Assembly: GCA_950097015.1 (NCBI GenBank)
Contig: CATNEN010000038.1
Coordinates: 62,001 to 126,000, forward strand
Source: Macrostomum hystrix
Lineage: Eukaryota; Platyhelminthes; Macrostomidae
DNA length: 64,000 nt
Direction of reading: 5' to 3'
In this document: piece after piece, positions 34,701 to 46,027 of the stretch
Layout of the letters: each line of letters starts with the position of its first letter
Numbering within the stretch: position 1 is the stretch's first letter
Notes under the pieces: model-generated
Told to the model about the DNA's origin: nothing
The model's input: the letters and a program-made list of their open reading frames with translations, nothing else
The model's database searches: none
Translations under genes and position numbers: made by a program

Positions 34701-35156
34701 AATCATTCCTGAGAACACAGAATCATTCCTGAGAACACAGAATCATTCCTGAAACCCTGTCTCATGCTCAAAAGAATGCCCCAATGCAAATCTAACAACC
34801 GAACACCCTGAAACCACCCCATACCTGTTTCAGCTGCTCAGTTCAACTCAGGTCTACAATTCGCAGCCGCTCCAAGCGCAATGATCCAGCATCAGCAGCA
34901 GCAGCAGCAGCATCACCATCAGCACGGAGCTGATACCCTGACGTCCTATCCAACTCTTGTGTACACCAGCGCAGCAGCAGCCGCAGTCGCTGCCTCAGTT
35001 GCCGGACAGCATCATCACCAGCAGCCGCCGCTTGTATCGGTTGCCAATCCAACAGTGAGGGGCGGCAGCAGCAGCAGCGGCGGCAGCGCCGGTGGCGGAG
35101 GCGGCAGCGGGGCTGTTCCAAGCGTGAGCGAAAGCTTCGCCATCTACCAGAACTGA
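25708..35156 (+). CDS. A1CF: A1CF/RBM46/RBM47-family RNA-binding protein (3 RRM + dsRBD), 9 exons
   Basis: Exons: 25708-26101, 28356-28783, 28860-29040, 29128-29581, 30022-about 30350/30375, 31778-31891, 33178-33406, 33851-34093, 34834-35156. Phases match at every junction except exon 5/6, where the donor is unresolved. RRM1 (residues about 95-170) follows the family signature [19 protein letters not shown]2 begins [10 protein letters not shown] near 181; RRM3 begins [11 protein letters not shown] near 275, followed by [10 protein letters not shown]. Exons 4-5 are Gly-rich then poly-Gln. Exons 6-7 encode a DND1-type dsRBD ([32 protein letters not shown]). Exons 8-9 are Ser/Gln/His/Gly-rich. 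Vertebrate relatives bind AU-rich RNA in nucleus and cytoplasm, including APOBEC1 cofactor work. Orthology among A1CF, RBM46 and RBM47 is not resolved; the dsRBD favours A1CF/RBM46. Reading through exon 5 gives a stop at 30377, a possible short isoform. Confidence 0.9.
26102..27160. other. A1CF-like intron 1, 5' part
   Basis: AT-rich intronic DNA, then a pyrimidine-rich stretch (about 26990-27150). No gene seen. Confidence 0.5.
27165..28345. repeat. 41-bp minisatellite, A1CF-like intron 1
   Basis: About 29 copies of a unit CATTATCCCATTCCACCAGC, ACACAAACAGAAGCCATTGA, A. CCATTGAA, CCATTAAA and CCACTGAA variants are interspersed. The array ends about 10 bp before the exon 2 acceptor at 28355. 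Confidence 0.95.
29720..29965 (+). mobile_element. SINE family B, partial copy in A1CF-like intron 4
   Basis: Begins with a remnant GAGCTCGAAT and CTTGTCGTGCAA. It then follows the family core (AGGGCCAACCCTCAAGGCAC, GTCAGCGGAATGAGCACAAT, CACAGCTCTCC) and lacks most of the head. Confidence 0.7.
30413..31155. repeat. 19-bp minisatellite, A1CF-like intron 5
   Basis: About 39 copies of GGATTCCACAATGATCCCA, with CACAGTG/CACAATG, CCACGATT and a shortened CACAGAGTCCC variant recurring at 30467 and 30731. The order of variants suggests a block duplication of about 265 bp. Confidence 0.95.
31156..31777. other. A1CF-like intron 5, 3' part
   Basis: Unique intronic sequence. A missing small exon joining exon 5 to exon 6 could lie here but none is convincing. 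Confidence 0.4.
31975..32640. repeat. 20-22 bp minisatellite, A1CF-like intron 6
   Basis: About 32 copies of ACTCTACTCTGAGACCCAC, with insertions (ACCCCAC, ACACCGC, ACCTCAC). The rest of the intron (32641-33177) is unique AT-rich sequence. Confidence 0.95.
33500..33720. repeat. 17-bp minisatellite, A1CF-like intron 7
   Basis: About 13 copies of AAATCAATCGATATTTC, each with the ATCGAT palindrome. The outer copies decay. Confidence 0.95.
34345..34765. repeat. 20-bp minisatellite, A1CF-like intron 8
   Basis: About 20 copies of CATTCCTGAGAACACAGAAT, with a CCCTGTCT variant. The CTGAGA-ACAC core resembles the CTGAGACACC core of the intron 6 array, but the match is short. Confidence 0.95.
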
Positions 35157-36725
35157 TGGCGTGTGCTCAGCTTCTGATGAAGTGCTCCGGCCCCTGAAAA
35201 CGGTTTTTTTATCCAACTTTCTTTCTGCTTGTTCTTTTGCCTTTTATTTAAAGTACGTATTTTCGTTTTCTTCGAATTTATTTTTGTCTCATCAGCCAAG
35301 ACAGCCTCCGAGTTTAACTGGTGCTTTTGACTTGCGCTCAGATTCGTTGAATGCTTTGTGCTCTTGTGCTTGAAAGCAAATAACTTGCATAGATTGACAC
35401 ATTCGCACTGTCCTTAGTCACCTGGCAACTCACATCTCTCATCTCTAGGTGAGTTTTTATTATCTTTTTCCTGTGACCTCGTGTTTTACTTTATCTATGC
35501 TTATAGTTAGTGTCAGTCCTACATTGCAGTCTTTGTGCGTTTAAAATTATTTAAACATTTTCCCTGCATTCATTTAGCCTAACAAACCCTTAGCCGGCTT
35601 CCAGATATTTTGGCGTAACTGTGCTGAAAATTCCAGCAGTCACTTTGCAATGGTTGCTAGGGCGTGTTTGAAGACGCTGCTGACGAGGTGAACTTCTAAT
35701 TTTGTTTTCATTTGATTTGTGAAAATTCGATAATTTTCAGTTCCCGCAAAGGCTTACAATAGAGTGTGATTTTTCACTTATATAAGTACTTCCGGTTTGC
35801 TTTGATCACTATTTTCAATATTCCGCTATTTAAAATCGAAAGTAGAAACTTAAAATTGCATTACTCTATAGCACATCAATTGAAAAACGATGATTGAATG
35901 CGATCGACATCTATGCTTATGTAATGAACTTTTTATTTATTAGAATATACTCCATTTTATGCCACATTTTTATCCCGAAGTAGGAATCGAATTTTCTATT
36001 AGCTTCTAGAGCAATCAGATGCTACAGATGATATCACCTGCCCGTTGACTTGCGTAATTTCATTCTTCTAAATTGCTTTATTTTAATAGAATGCGTTGCC
36101 CCATTGTGGCATCGAGTGTTTGCTATTTCTTCCTTTTTGCTATTTCTTCTTTAAATTTTGCTATTAATTAATCTATACCGTGTTATTATTTTCATTTTAT
36201 TTTTATTTTCGTTCTATTGGTTTCGATGAACAAAAATTAGTTAATAAAATTTCATTTGCTCTATTGTTACTGTGCTTTAACAAATTTCACAATTTAGTTG
36301 AATTCCCCATATCGCTCAGACAAATGCCACTTATGAAGCACCTATTTTCATAATATTTTCCTACCAAAACTTTTTTCATTTTTTTTCCACGAACAATTCC
36401 GCATAATAACAAATGTTCAGCCAGCAAGCCAATTACTACCTGGGTTAGGATATTTATTACAGCGAGCTAATGCAAAGTAGGTGCGTGCCAAACTGCCCCG
36501 ATTTTTGTCCATTTTGTGCTACCTTCAAACTAATCCCAAATACCTTCAGGCTAAATATATGACACGAGATGCGCTTAATAGAAAAATTAGATGCTTGTTC
36601 TTAAAACTCCTGCCGCTTTTCTGGACTTTTATTAGCTGCGGAAAGTACACCGCGATGCGCAGGACTTACTTTAAGTGGAATAACTGGTTAATTAACAGAC
36701 GAACAGACCCCAATAGCACACGACA
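35157..36725. other. 3' UTR / intergenic after the A1CF-like gene
   Basis: AT-rich, no gene recognised. The first several hundred bases are probably 3' UTR. An 89-codon frame (36481-36750) has no recognised similarity. Confidence 0.5.
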
Positions 36726-36727
36726 TC

Positions 36728-37495
36728 TAACAGGTGACAACCCAGTCTAACAGGTGACAACCCAGTCTAACAGGTGACAACCCAGTCTAACAGGTGACAA
36801 CCCAGTCTAGCAGGTGACAACCCAGTATACAGGTGACAACCCAGTATAACAGGTGACAACCCAGTATAACAGGTGACAACCCAGTATAACAGGTGACAAC
36901 CCAGTATAACAGGTGACAACCCAGTATAACAGGTGACAACCCAGTATAACAGGTGACAACCCAGTATAACAGGTGACAACCCAGTATAACAGGTGACAAC
37001 CCAGTCTAACAGGTGACAACCCAGTATAACAGGTGACAACCCAGTATAACAGGTGACAACTCTGTCTAACAGGTGACAACCCAGTATAACAGGTGACAAC
37101 TCTGTCTAACAGGTGACAACCCAGTCTAACAGGTGACAACCCAGAACAGGTGACAACCCAGAACAGGTGACAACCCAGAACAGGTGACAACCCAGAACAG
37201 GTGACAACCCAGAACAGGTGACAACCCAGAACAGGTGACAACCCAGTATAACAGGTGACAACCCAGTATAACAGGTGACAACCCAGTCTAACAGGTGACA
37301 ACCCAGTCTAACAGGTGACAACCCAGTCTAACAGGTGACAACCCAGTCTAACAGATGAGAACCCATTCTAACAGGTGACAACCTTGTCTAACAGGTGACA
37401 ACCTTGTCTAACAGGTGACAACCCAGTATAACAGGTGACAACTCTGTCTAACAGGTGACAACCCAGTATAACAGGTGACAACCCAGTATAACAGG
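36728..37495. repeat. 20-bp minisatellite with a 5'-splice-site-like core
   Basis: About 39 copies of TCTAACAGGTGACAACCCAG (TCT/TAT variants). A run of six shorter 17-bp copies at about 37142-37245 lacks the TCT. Each copy contains CAG|GTGA on the plus strand. Confidence 0.95.
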
Positions 37496-38135
37496 CTTAC
37501 CAAAGAATGAGACTGTCTTAAGAAGATAACTTAAAATTCATTTAGGGCAAATAGAAAAAACCAAAGTCGGATCTGAAAGACAGCGCAGCATCATGATTTG
37601 TCGTATAAATGTCAATAATAAAAATTTCTCTTTGAAACTTTGTTTTCTTGTAAGGCAAAAGCTGAATAAATCAGTTTCAGCTGAAAATGTCAGAAAAACA
37701 GAGCAAAATCTATATGAAGCTGGCCCAAAGACAAGCTCCTGATAGTTCTCTGATAAATTAATCTGAAAAGAAAATCTAACGTAGCACCAAAAAAGCAACA
37801 AAAAAAACTGGCAAGAAACATTTATTTAATTCGCATTTCATGCTACTAACAACAGTGAGTAGCATGGTTGCGGTTCGCGTAAATAATCAACGAATGTTTG
37901 GTTGCTAAGCCACTGCGTGAGATAGAAACCAAAAGTCCCATTGAGCAAATTTAAAATAAAATAAAATAATTATACTGTTTAGAATTCTTAGATAATATTT
38001 GTATGCTAAAAACATAGTCAATAAAATCAGTGGTAACAAAAGTATTGAATAGGACAAAAGCTCAAAGTAAAACAAAAAAGTTTTTGTTTCAAAAGAATGT
38101 ATAGATATTAGACTGATAATCATGTCAAGGCAATG
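37496..38135. other. intergenic between two related arrays
   Basis: AT-rich unique sequence, no gene seen. Confidence 0.5.
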
Positions 38136-38139
38136 TTTA

Positions 38140-38415
38140 GCAGGTAGGCTCTATCTAACAGGTGAGCCCTATCTAACAGGTGAGCCCTATCTAACAGGTG
38201 AGCCCTATCTAACAGGTGAGCCCTATCTAACAGGTGAGCCCTATCTAACAGGTGAGCCCTATCTAACAGGTGAGCCCTATATAACAGGTGAGCCCTATCT
38301 AACAGGTGAGCCCTATCTAACAGGTGAGCCCTATCTAACAGGTGAGCCCTATCTAACAGGTGAGCCCTATATAACAGGTGAGCCCTATCTAACAGGTGAG
38401 CCCTATCTAACAGGT
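38140..38415. repeat. 18-bp minisatellite of perfect 5'-splice-site consensus
   Basis: About 15 copies of TCTAACAGGTGAGCCCTA, each with CAG|GTGAG. It shares TCTAACAGGTGA with the 20-bp array 650 bp to the left. The 100-codon plus frame (YLTGEP repeats) is an artefact of the unit length. Confidence 0.95.
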
Positions 38416-38572
38416 AAAATCTAGATCAATGAGTACTTAAAAACACTCAAAACCATGGTTATGAATGAATGAGTTAAAAAGTTATGGCAGGGAACATCAA
38501 ACAGGTGTTGCTGAATCGTCGATTAGAACCAAACCGACAAAAACCGAACCGCTTAATCGCTCATCATTTAAT

Positions 38573-41439
38573 TTACTCGATTTTCGCAGGCTTGGCTTCG
38601 GCTGATTCCTGCAATTCCGCCTCGTCATCGACGCCACCAGCTTCATTCAGCAGCAGGAAATTCTCCATGTAGCTGCGCGCCCTCTCGTGCTCTGCCCGGC
38701 CGGTGGCCACGTCCAGCAGCATCTCGGCGATGTCCTTGGCGACGGCGTGATGAGATGCGGAACCGCTTGACAAGATGCGATCGCCGATGTGTTCAGCAAG
38801 GAGCTCTAGGCTGCCGCACACGCGGCCGCAGGCGGTGCATCTGTGGGCAGGTTCATTGCGATTGGCTGGTAGACATAAGTTAGCACAGAAATGTACGTTC
38901 GGGACAGAGAGGTGGAGCCCAGCCAGTGAATGTACGTTCGTGGCAGAGAGGCGGAGACCAGCCAGTGAATGTACGTTCGGGCACAGAGGCGGAGACCAGC
39001 CAGTGAATGTACGTTCGGGCACAGAGGCGGAGACCAGCCAGTGAATGTACGTTCGGGCACAGAGGCGGAGACCAGCCAGTGAATGTACGTTCGGGCACAG
39101 AGGCGGAGACCAGCCAGTGAATGTACGTTCGGGCACAGAGGCAGGGAATTTATGTTTGGAGCAGAGAGGCTACCGAAAAGATTGGGAAAGGCAGAGGTCG
39201 ACTGGAATCAATTTCTCTCACCTGGCAGGCCGGCCAGCCGGTGCGAAAGCTGACCAACAAAGTCGATGACGCCGCTGGGATGCCTCCGCGGCTCCGGGTA
39301 GGTCGCCGGCCTCCTCCTCACAGGAGCCGAGGAACAGGGCGCGAAGCAAATGGTTGTGCATCGCTGAAAGGTAATGCCGACCGCTGAATCCGGCGCCGCA
39401 GAACTGGCAAACGACGTCAGCCGGGTTAGCGACGATGATGTTAGCGTCTGCGGCTGCGGTCGACAATAGGACGTCCGCCGCGGATGACACGGCAATAGGC
39501 GTGGTGGCTGAAGCCGAGTGCGACGTTGCTGCAGCTGACAAGCCATGGCTCGATGGCACTGACTGTCGCCAGACCTCGGCAGCCGCTGACAGGCCGTCGT
39601 GATTGTGACCAGTCACGTCGTATTGTGACCAGTCGATCAAGAAATCGGTCATCCTTTGCTGCCCAATGCAAAGGGAGCTTCCGCCGTTACGAGAGCTCCG
39701 AAGCTCCAGGCCGCCGGCGTCGCAGAAGAAGCCGACGCCGTTGATGCCGCCAATGCCGTCAATAAAGAACTGCTCGACTTCGTCAGTGCTGACACGGTCG
39801 GCGACGTAGTCGATCAGCAGCGACACGATGCGATGCATCAGGACAGTATGGGGCTGTTCTGGCAGATCTTCTCTGCTTTGGCAAAACAGAGAGGCGAGAA
39901 TGAGCAACCAGACGGATCTCACAGCTGTCAATTCATGCCTTTCAACACAATCCAGCTTACCTGTAGTGCTTAGCCAAATGATTGAAAAAGTAGCTGTAAA
40001 AAGAGCTGGGCGAGTGAAAGTGCAGCTGGCAGGCAGGGCACATCAGCACAGTGCGGCCAATGTTGTAGCGCTCGATGCGCGAGGACACGCTGTCTCCGAT
40101 CAGCTGGGAGACGTGCGAGCGCCTGTACTCGGCCAGTGCTGAGCGGGTGGTGCTCCCGGAGGTGGGCAGCCTGCTGCGTGGATCCACTGGAGCCTGTAGG
40201 CAGCAAAACACTCCCAGCAGATGTGCTGCCAGATTGTCCACTGTGGACTGGCAGATGCTGCACTGAAGCAGGCTGGATCGGTTGCGGAGCAGCACCCGCG
40301 TACGGGGCCGTTGCTGTTGCTGTCCTGAACTGACCAGCTGGTGTTTCAGGTCGATTCGACCAATAGGGGGCAGTGCAGCCGACGGTCTGGGGCAAAGTTT
40401 TTTCGCGTCCGAATTTTATATCCAGAGTGTTTCAACTCGTACAGTGTCTTAAAAGAGGCTGAGTACGTTCGTACACAACGGGCATGTACAGTGAATGCGC
40501 GTTAAGAAGGCTGGACAAAGAGCGGCCCGAGAATGTACTTTTAAGAGGGAGGGACAGAGCGGCCAGAGAATGTACTTTTAAGAGGGAGGGACAGAGCGGC
40601 CAGAGAAAGTAAGTACTTTTAATGTACGAACAGAGAATGAACGTTCAGAGGGATAGAGAGCCTCTAATGTTTATTGTGACCGAGTCCGAGTAACATTCGT
40701 TAGACAAACAATCTAGTTTGTGAATGAAAAAATCCTTTGATTTGCAGATTGTCAAGCTAACAGTGCATATCAACGACGTTTCAAAGGACATGATCGGCCC
40801 AGTGACTCACTCGCTACACAGCTGCAGCTTCTCTGACGCAGGCTGCAACTGCAGTATTGAAGGTGTCACGGCAGGCTCCGGCTTGACAGAAAAAGCAGGA
40901 GCAGCGGCAGCTGCGGCAGCAGCAGCAGCAGCAGCAGCAGCCGCTGTGCTTTTCAACTGCAGCCGTTCAATAGACGATTGGCATCTGTGACAAAAGAACT
41001 CCCTGGCCCTGTGGACCTGCAGCCGCCAGTCCACGCTCGGATCACTGACGGCGGTCATGAACACAACAAAATGGCCCAGCAGCTCAGCATGCAGCCGGTC
41101 AGACTTGGTGTCAATCACCAGGCTGGTCCTTTCGCACAGGTGGTGTGCAAATGGCACGAAGCCGGGAAAGTGCATGCAGCAGAGCCGGCAGTAAGGGATA
41201 GGGAAATCCGCAGGCATGGCCACGAAGAATGAGTCCCAGTGCATCTGCAGTGCGCGCATGTAGAAAGCCTGGCTCGAGCCGCGAGAAAACAAAGACTTGA
41301 GCAACTCCAACACGTGATCCTCCGGCTGGCAGAGTCGGCGAGAATCAGCGGGCAGCAGGGTGCTGCAGACGGGGCACAGCCTGGCGGGGTTGCCGCTGCT
41401 GTTCTTCCGCTTCCGGCTGAGGAAGCCTGGGGAAGGCAT
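38573..41439 (-). CDS. unrecognised CxxC/His-rich (zinc-finger-like) protein, 4 exons
   Basis: Exons on the minus strand: 41439-40811, 40329-39961, 39872-39222, 38840-38573. All three junctions are GT/AG and phase 2, giving 638 residues with a TAA stop. The ATG at 41439 is the first in the frame. The protein has about six CxxC pairs followed by His and further Cys: CPVC at 22-25, YCRLCC near 84, CHRC near 150, CSIC near 234, CPAC near 308, CQFC in exon 3 and CTAC at the start of exon 4. After several of them come Leu-rich helical segments with His (AHLL, FFNHLAKHY, HNHLL). Exon 1 also holds a run of about 16 Ala. The regular spacing suggests a repeated metal-binding module, but it fits no C2H2, RING or PHD pattern I can name. 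Function unknown; the gene model is well supported by phase and composition. Confidence 0.72.
38888..39150. repeat. 38-bp minisatellite, intron 3 of the zinc-finger-like gene
   Basis: About seven copies of a unit containing GAATGTACGTTCGGGCACAG and AGGCGGAGACCAGCCAGT. It lies wholly between the donor at 39221 and the acceptor at 38841 on the minus strand. Several apparent proteins through it are artefacts. Confidence 0.92.
40440..40670. repeat. degenerate 38-bp minisatellite, intron 1 of the zinc-finger-like gene
   Basis: Three to five degraded copies of GAATGTACTTTTAAGAGGGA, GGGACAGAGCGGCCAGA. It is related to the intron 3 unit (shared GAATGTAC, ACAGAG and CCA positions). Confidence 0.75.
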
Positions 41440-41560
41440 AGCTGACAGCTGAGCAGGGCTTCTCAATGCTGAGAGATGAAGGGTCTGTCAAGTGGCTTCA
41501 GAGGCCTAGCTAAACTCTGCAAGGCTAATGAAAATGGTTTGATCGGGTCAGGTTTTAATC

Positions 41561-41591
<31 letters not shown>

Positions 41592-44500
41592 TAGGGTCCC
41601 GTTTTCTTAGGAACAATTTCCCGCGCAAATTTATTATTTTGTTTTATTTTACGAAACTTTTGTTTAAATGCACCAATTTGTTAAATCGCACCGAAAAATA
41701 AAATGATTTAATGAAGTCGCGGAGGTGAGGAGGAGGAGAAGTTTTTACTATAGATACACGAGCAAACTAAAGAGAAAAACTAACTCGGACAACCGCGGTT
41801 GAAAAAGGAGTTCAAAGTAAATGAAAGCTTGAATCTTGAAGTGTTCATATTGAAAGTTATTTGAGAAAGAGACATTGCGAAAGAAAAGCTGTACATCTAG
41901 ATCCATTGGTAAAGCCCAAAGACGGACTGAAGATTGAACTGAAGATTGAATTAAAGACGGATAAAGACTAATAAAGACGGATAAAGACGGATAAAGACGG
42001 ATAAAGATTGATATAAAGTACTTATAGCCTTATAGGAATAGAATAGTAAAATAGAAGTCGGCCATATTATAATGCTACTATATTGAATACATAAACGCTA
42101 CCAATTTGAATTGAAATAAGAAAGTACATAAAGTGAATAAAGTAAAGAAATCAATAAGATTGACATAAAGACAGTACTTGAATAAAGTGTATAAGAAAAG
42201 AGGCCTAGAACAACTTTGGTAACAGCAGTAGGATTAAATAAGCCCTACAACAACTTTGGTGACATTCAGTGGGATATTGAATATTATAAAATAAGCCCTA
42301 GCACATATATAGCAATAGGGGCCTACTAAAATTGTAGCGGATTTTACAGATCTTATAAAAAATTAAACATTTTTAGATAATTTACCCTAAATGACTCAAC
42401 CAATTAACTTTATTTTGGTTTTGTTGTACTGGTAAAAGTTCTGTGCATTTAAGTATTATTTAAGTAAAAAAAGATAATTAAGGAGAAATATTTTATTAAA
42501 AAGTAAAAAACATCTAAACAGTCATTCAACTGTGTAGCAGAATTTATCAGAATATTAAATTCAAATATTTATTGCTCAAAATAGTGCCAATAGTGCTTTG
42601 AATTCATTTTTTGTTTTAATTTAATAAATTTCATTCTTTTTGCTATTTTGATATTTTATTTACCATTGTATTACTTCATTATTATTGTTGCTGTATGTAT
42701 GATTCTGGTTGTTTTCCTTTAATTGTCTTATCCCTGACTAATGCCTTTTTAATTATTTTTTATTTGATAAAATGTAATTATTTGATTTAAAAAATAACTG
42801 AAAAGTACTTAGAGGTACAGTAAAACATGCGATTAGAGGCAATAGGCTGCAGCGAAATTTTTACTTACTAAAGGGGTGCGGTTAGTGCTGGTTAGTAGTT
42901 ACTACTAGAAGCAAGCATACCATTATTTTTGCTTAGCTATATTTGCCAACACAGCTTATGATTTTCGATCAAAAAGCCTTAGTTTAATTAAACTATGAAT
43001 AAACCAACAATATTTACACAATTGCTAATTAGAAACATAAAATCTTCTTTGTTTAGTAGTAGCTGTCTATAGCTGAAATATTTTAATATTGGCTAAATAA
43101 ATGAATAAATAAAATATTCAGTAACAACCCTTCAAAAACCAATTGTTTTGTACAAACCACTTCTGCAAATTCGTAACGAATTGAAAAGCTTTCATGGTAA
43201 ACATATTAATTACCGGTTTTCTTTATTGTCTCTGAATAACATTTCTATTTCCAGTCCTTTACGACACCGGTGCACAAAGGTGAAAGTTATGGATAATTGC
43301 ATGTACATGAAGTGAATTTGAAAGTTTGCTTGATGCTATGATGCGATGCAAGCGTTTTAACAAATTACCAGATTGTAATTAGATTGCTGACAGGTACGCT
43401 TAATCATATATTCTACCTCGGCTAGTTTTTATTGCAAAAAACCTCTAAATTGCTATGCATTATTAAATTGTGTGCAAGGCACCTAATTGTTCTCACCCTG
43501 ATCGATCAAGATTCTTGAGCTTTGAGTCATAAGTTAAGTGTTGAGCTCTAGAACGTTTAATATAGTACATGAGGTGTTGCTTTCGATCTTTAAGTTACAA
43601 AAGTTCACAGGACATAACAGATATGCAGCAGCTGAGTAGCCCAATTCGAAAACTTGGCTCCTGGCGTGGCTGTCATTCAATACGTGTAGGAACACTTTTT
43701 GCTTAGATCCGAATAAGTATTTCTTGCGCCTTTGAAACCGCCTCGTTTTTATTCTGTCGCAATAATTTCTATCTGAAGAGGATTCTAGCAGAAAGAGCGA
43801 CACTCTGCGAGACTGGAGAGCACTGCGAAGAAGACAATTGGCTGTTTTTATATTTTCGATCTATCTACCATGCGAAGCTTGGTGCTGCTTAATCTGGTTT
43901 TGTGGAACATATAAGCGCTTATATGCTTCTATATACACTGCAAGTAGGTGCGCTCACAAGCTGACGTGCTCAGACATAATATAAAATGTACATTGCGGCA
44001 ACAATAGTGAATTAAGAGACAGTGAACAGGTGAGTGAAGAGAAATAATTTAATTAAATGAGAGGGTAGCGGCTGGGCATCAGCGTCACCATAGGGACTGA
44101 GACGCCGTTTTTCTTGCACTCCGGGTTGGGGGGGGTTTTGCCAAACTATTTAGCTAATTTGTTAATTCAAACAATTTAGGCCAAATTAAGAATATTTAGC
44201 TATCATATTTTGAGCCATTAAATGTGCTAGTCTATAGTCTATATAGATTCAAGACACTATTATATAGTATATATATGTGAAAATAAGACTTTTATAAACG
44301 AAGCTATATAAAAACAACGGAGCTTAATGTTGGGCATGCTGTACTAAGATTAACGGATTTGAACTTGCTCCAGATCAAAAGCAATAATTGATTATGTGCT
44401 GAAAAATGACTTTTTCCTATCTCCGCAGTGTATTTTTTCCAGGAAATCGGCCTTCTAAAAATTTACACGATCTTTGAGTTTCCCGTCCTGTTATACTACA

Positions 44501-45394
44501 GTGGTCCTTGCTCTATCCAGCCACACTAGGAATCTTGAAAACGAACTACTTAGCTATCTAGTTTCGAGATTTCCATGAACTGTACGACGTGCACCGAGAG
44601 TAATACCCAGTCAAAAACCCTCAATGCGATACCATTGTTAAGCTATGCCACAATAAATTACACACGAAACTCCCACTTCTAGACAATGGGTAACAATTGC
44701 CTAGGAATTTATAACAGTCACGTGACACTTACTGCAATTGCTTCTTATTCCTTAAGTAGTTTGTAGTTTTCTGGGTCCAATTGTAGTCCGGTAGTTCTCC
44801 TTCTCCTTGTTCTGGTCGACCGTGAGGTTTCGAGTCTGTGTTTCTTGAGTCTTCTGTAGTCTTGTCTTCTTTTGTCTTCCTGGCAGCTGCTTGAGTTTGT
44901 CTGTTGGCCAATAAATGACGAGAGCGAATCAGATTACTTGTCGGTTTCCTCGAGCTCGGAATTCACAATAGAAACGTGCGCCCTAGTGAACAATTGAAAT
45001 CTCTCTTGTATATCTCTAATGAGGTCCTCCTGAAGGGCGTCTTCTTCGTTACCTCCGAAAGATAACGGATAACTCAAATCAAATCAATCAATAATCCTCT
45101 AGAAATGTATCCTAGCCTGTAGCCTTTCTCAAATGTATCGACGATATGTGGCTCTCGTAAACTTGTTCAGTACAACAACGATTGCTAGCAATAAATAACT
45201 CTGTCTAGTAAAGCGCTTACCACTTGTCTTTCCCTCAGGGATGAGTCCTCTTCTTTGTAAGCTGTTTTGAAGTCCGGTGGACCGCTCCGAGTCTGAATTT
45301 TCAGCTCGGATTTTCGCTTGTATTTATTGTAAAATTTTGGGGAAAAACCGGTTCTACTACCGGGTGTTTACTTAGGTCACACATATTTGTTTAG

Positions 45395-45530
45395 TGAGTC
45401 ATGATTGTGAGTTTTACCATATTTGGACTATTGTGTAAATACAGATGCAGAAACCGATGAGTCATAATTGTTTGTTTTACCATATTTGGAATTCAAGCAA
45501 ATACAGCTGTCGAGAACCGGTTCTCCGGTT
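45395..45530. repeat. two-copy direct repeat
   Basis: Two diverged copies of about 65-70 bp share GAGTCATGATTGTGAGTTTT / GAGTCATAATTGTTTGTTTT, TACCATATTTGGA, AAATACAG and GAACCG-like ends. Confidence 0.7.
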
Positions 45531-45975
45531 TCATGTCACATGACTTTGTTTCTAAAAATAGCGCATGACTCATTCCTAAAAATAGATTAAACGCTCTATC
45601 TAAGGTTTCCTTGTGATATTACTTTAAGTAGAGCGTTTAAGCAAATGGAATATTTTACTACTCTCTACATGCTCACCTGCTCTGCTCTCTGCACTCGCTA
45701 AAATGATTTTTTATCCGTTGTGACGTTTTCTCACTTGCTTTTAACCTGTAACTCATCGTTTAAAAATATTTTTGCCACTGCCTTTTATAGTACTGTATGC
45801 AATCGTTATCCAAATACCTGCCTCGGTGAGAGCATTTTCTCTCCCTTCTCGCTACTCGCGCCTTCGCTGCCTCTTCCATCAAGAGGTGCTTTGCTTTGCG
45901 TCTTTTAGGGCTGTTGGTTGATTTGCTTGTCGACCGCATGCTTCATATCATTATCTCAGCTTTCGGTGTCAAACC

Positions 45976-46027
45976 ATGGCCTTCACCTTGGTGGATCTTC
46001 TGGACCTTCAACGCCTGGCAACAGCAG
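45976..46027 (+). CDS. candidate first coding exon, orphan
   Basis: AACCATGG gives a good initiation context and opens MAFTLVDLLDLQRLATA, followed by a plausible donor (GCAG|GTCAGC). No continuing exon was found before the array at 47.4 kb. It could equally be chance. Confidence 0.2.

Noticed and set aside
38122-38424. YLTGEP repeat protein
   Set aside because: 18-bp array; no splice or homology support.
43534-43803. 89-codon minus-strand frame
   Set aside because: AT-rich composition, no ATG context, no recognised similarity.
44729-44911. 60-residue charged frame on the minus strand, possible cytoplasmic-tail exon of the CCP gene
   Set aside because: Flanked by AG and GTAAGT-like sites, but no membrane segment or continuing exon found and both other frames are similar; too weak to call.
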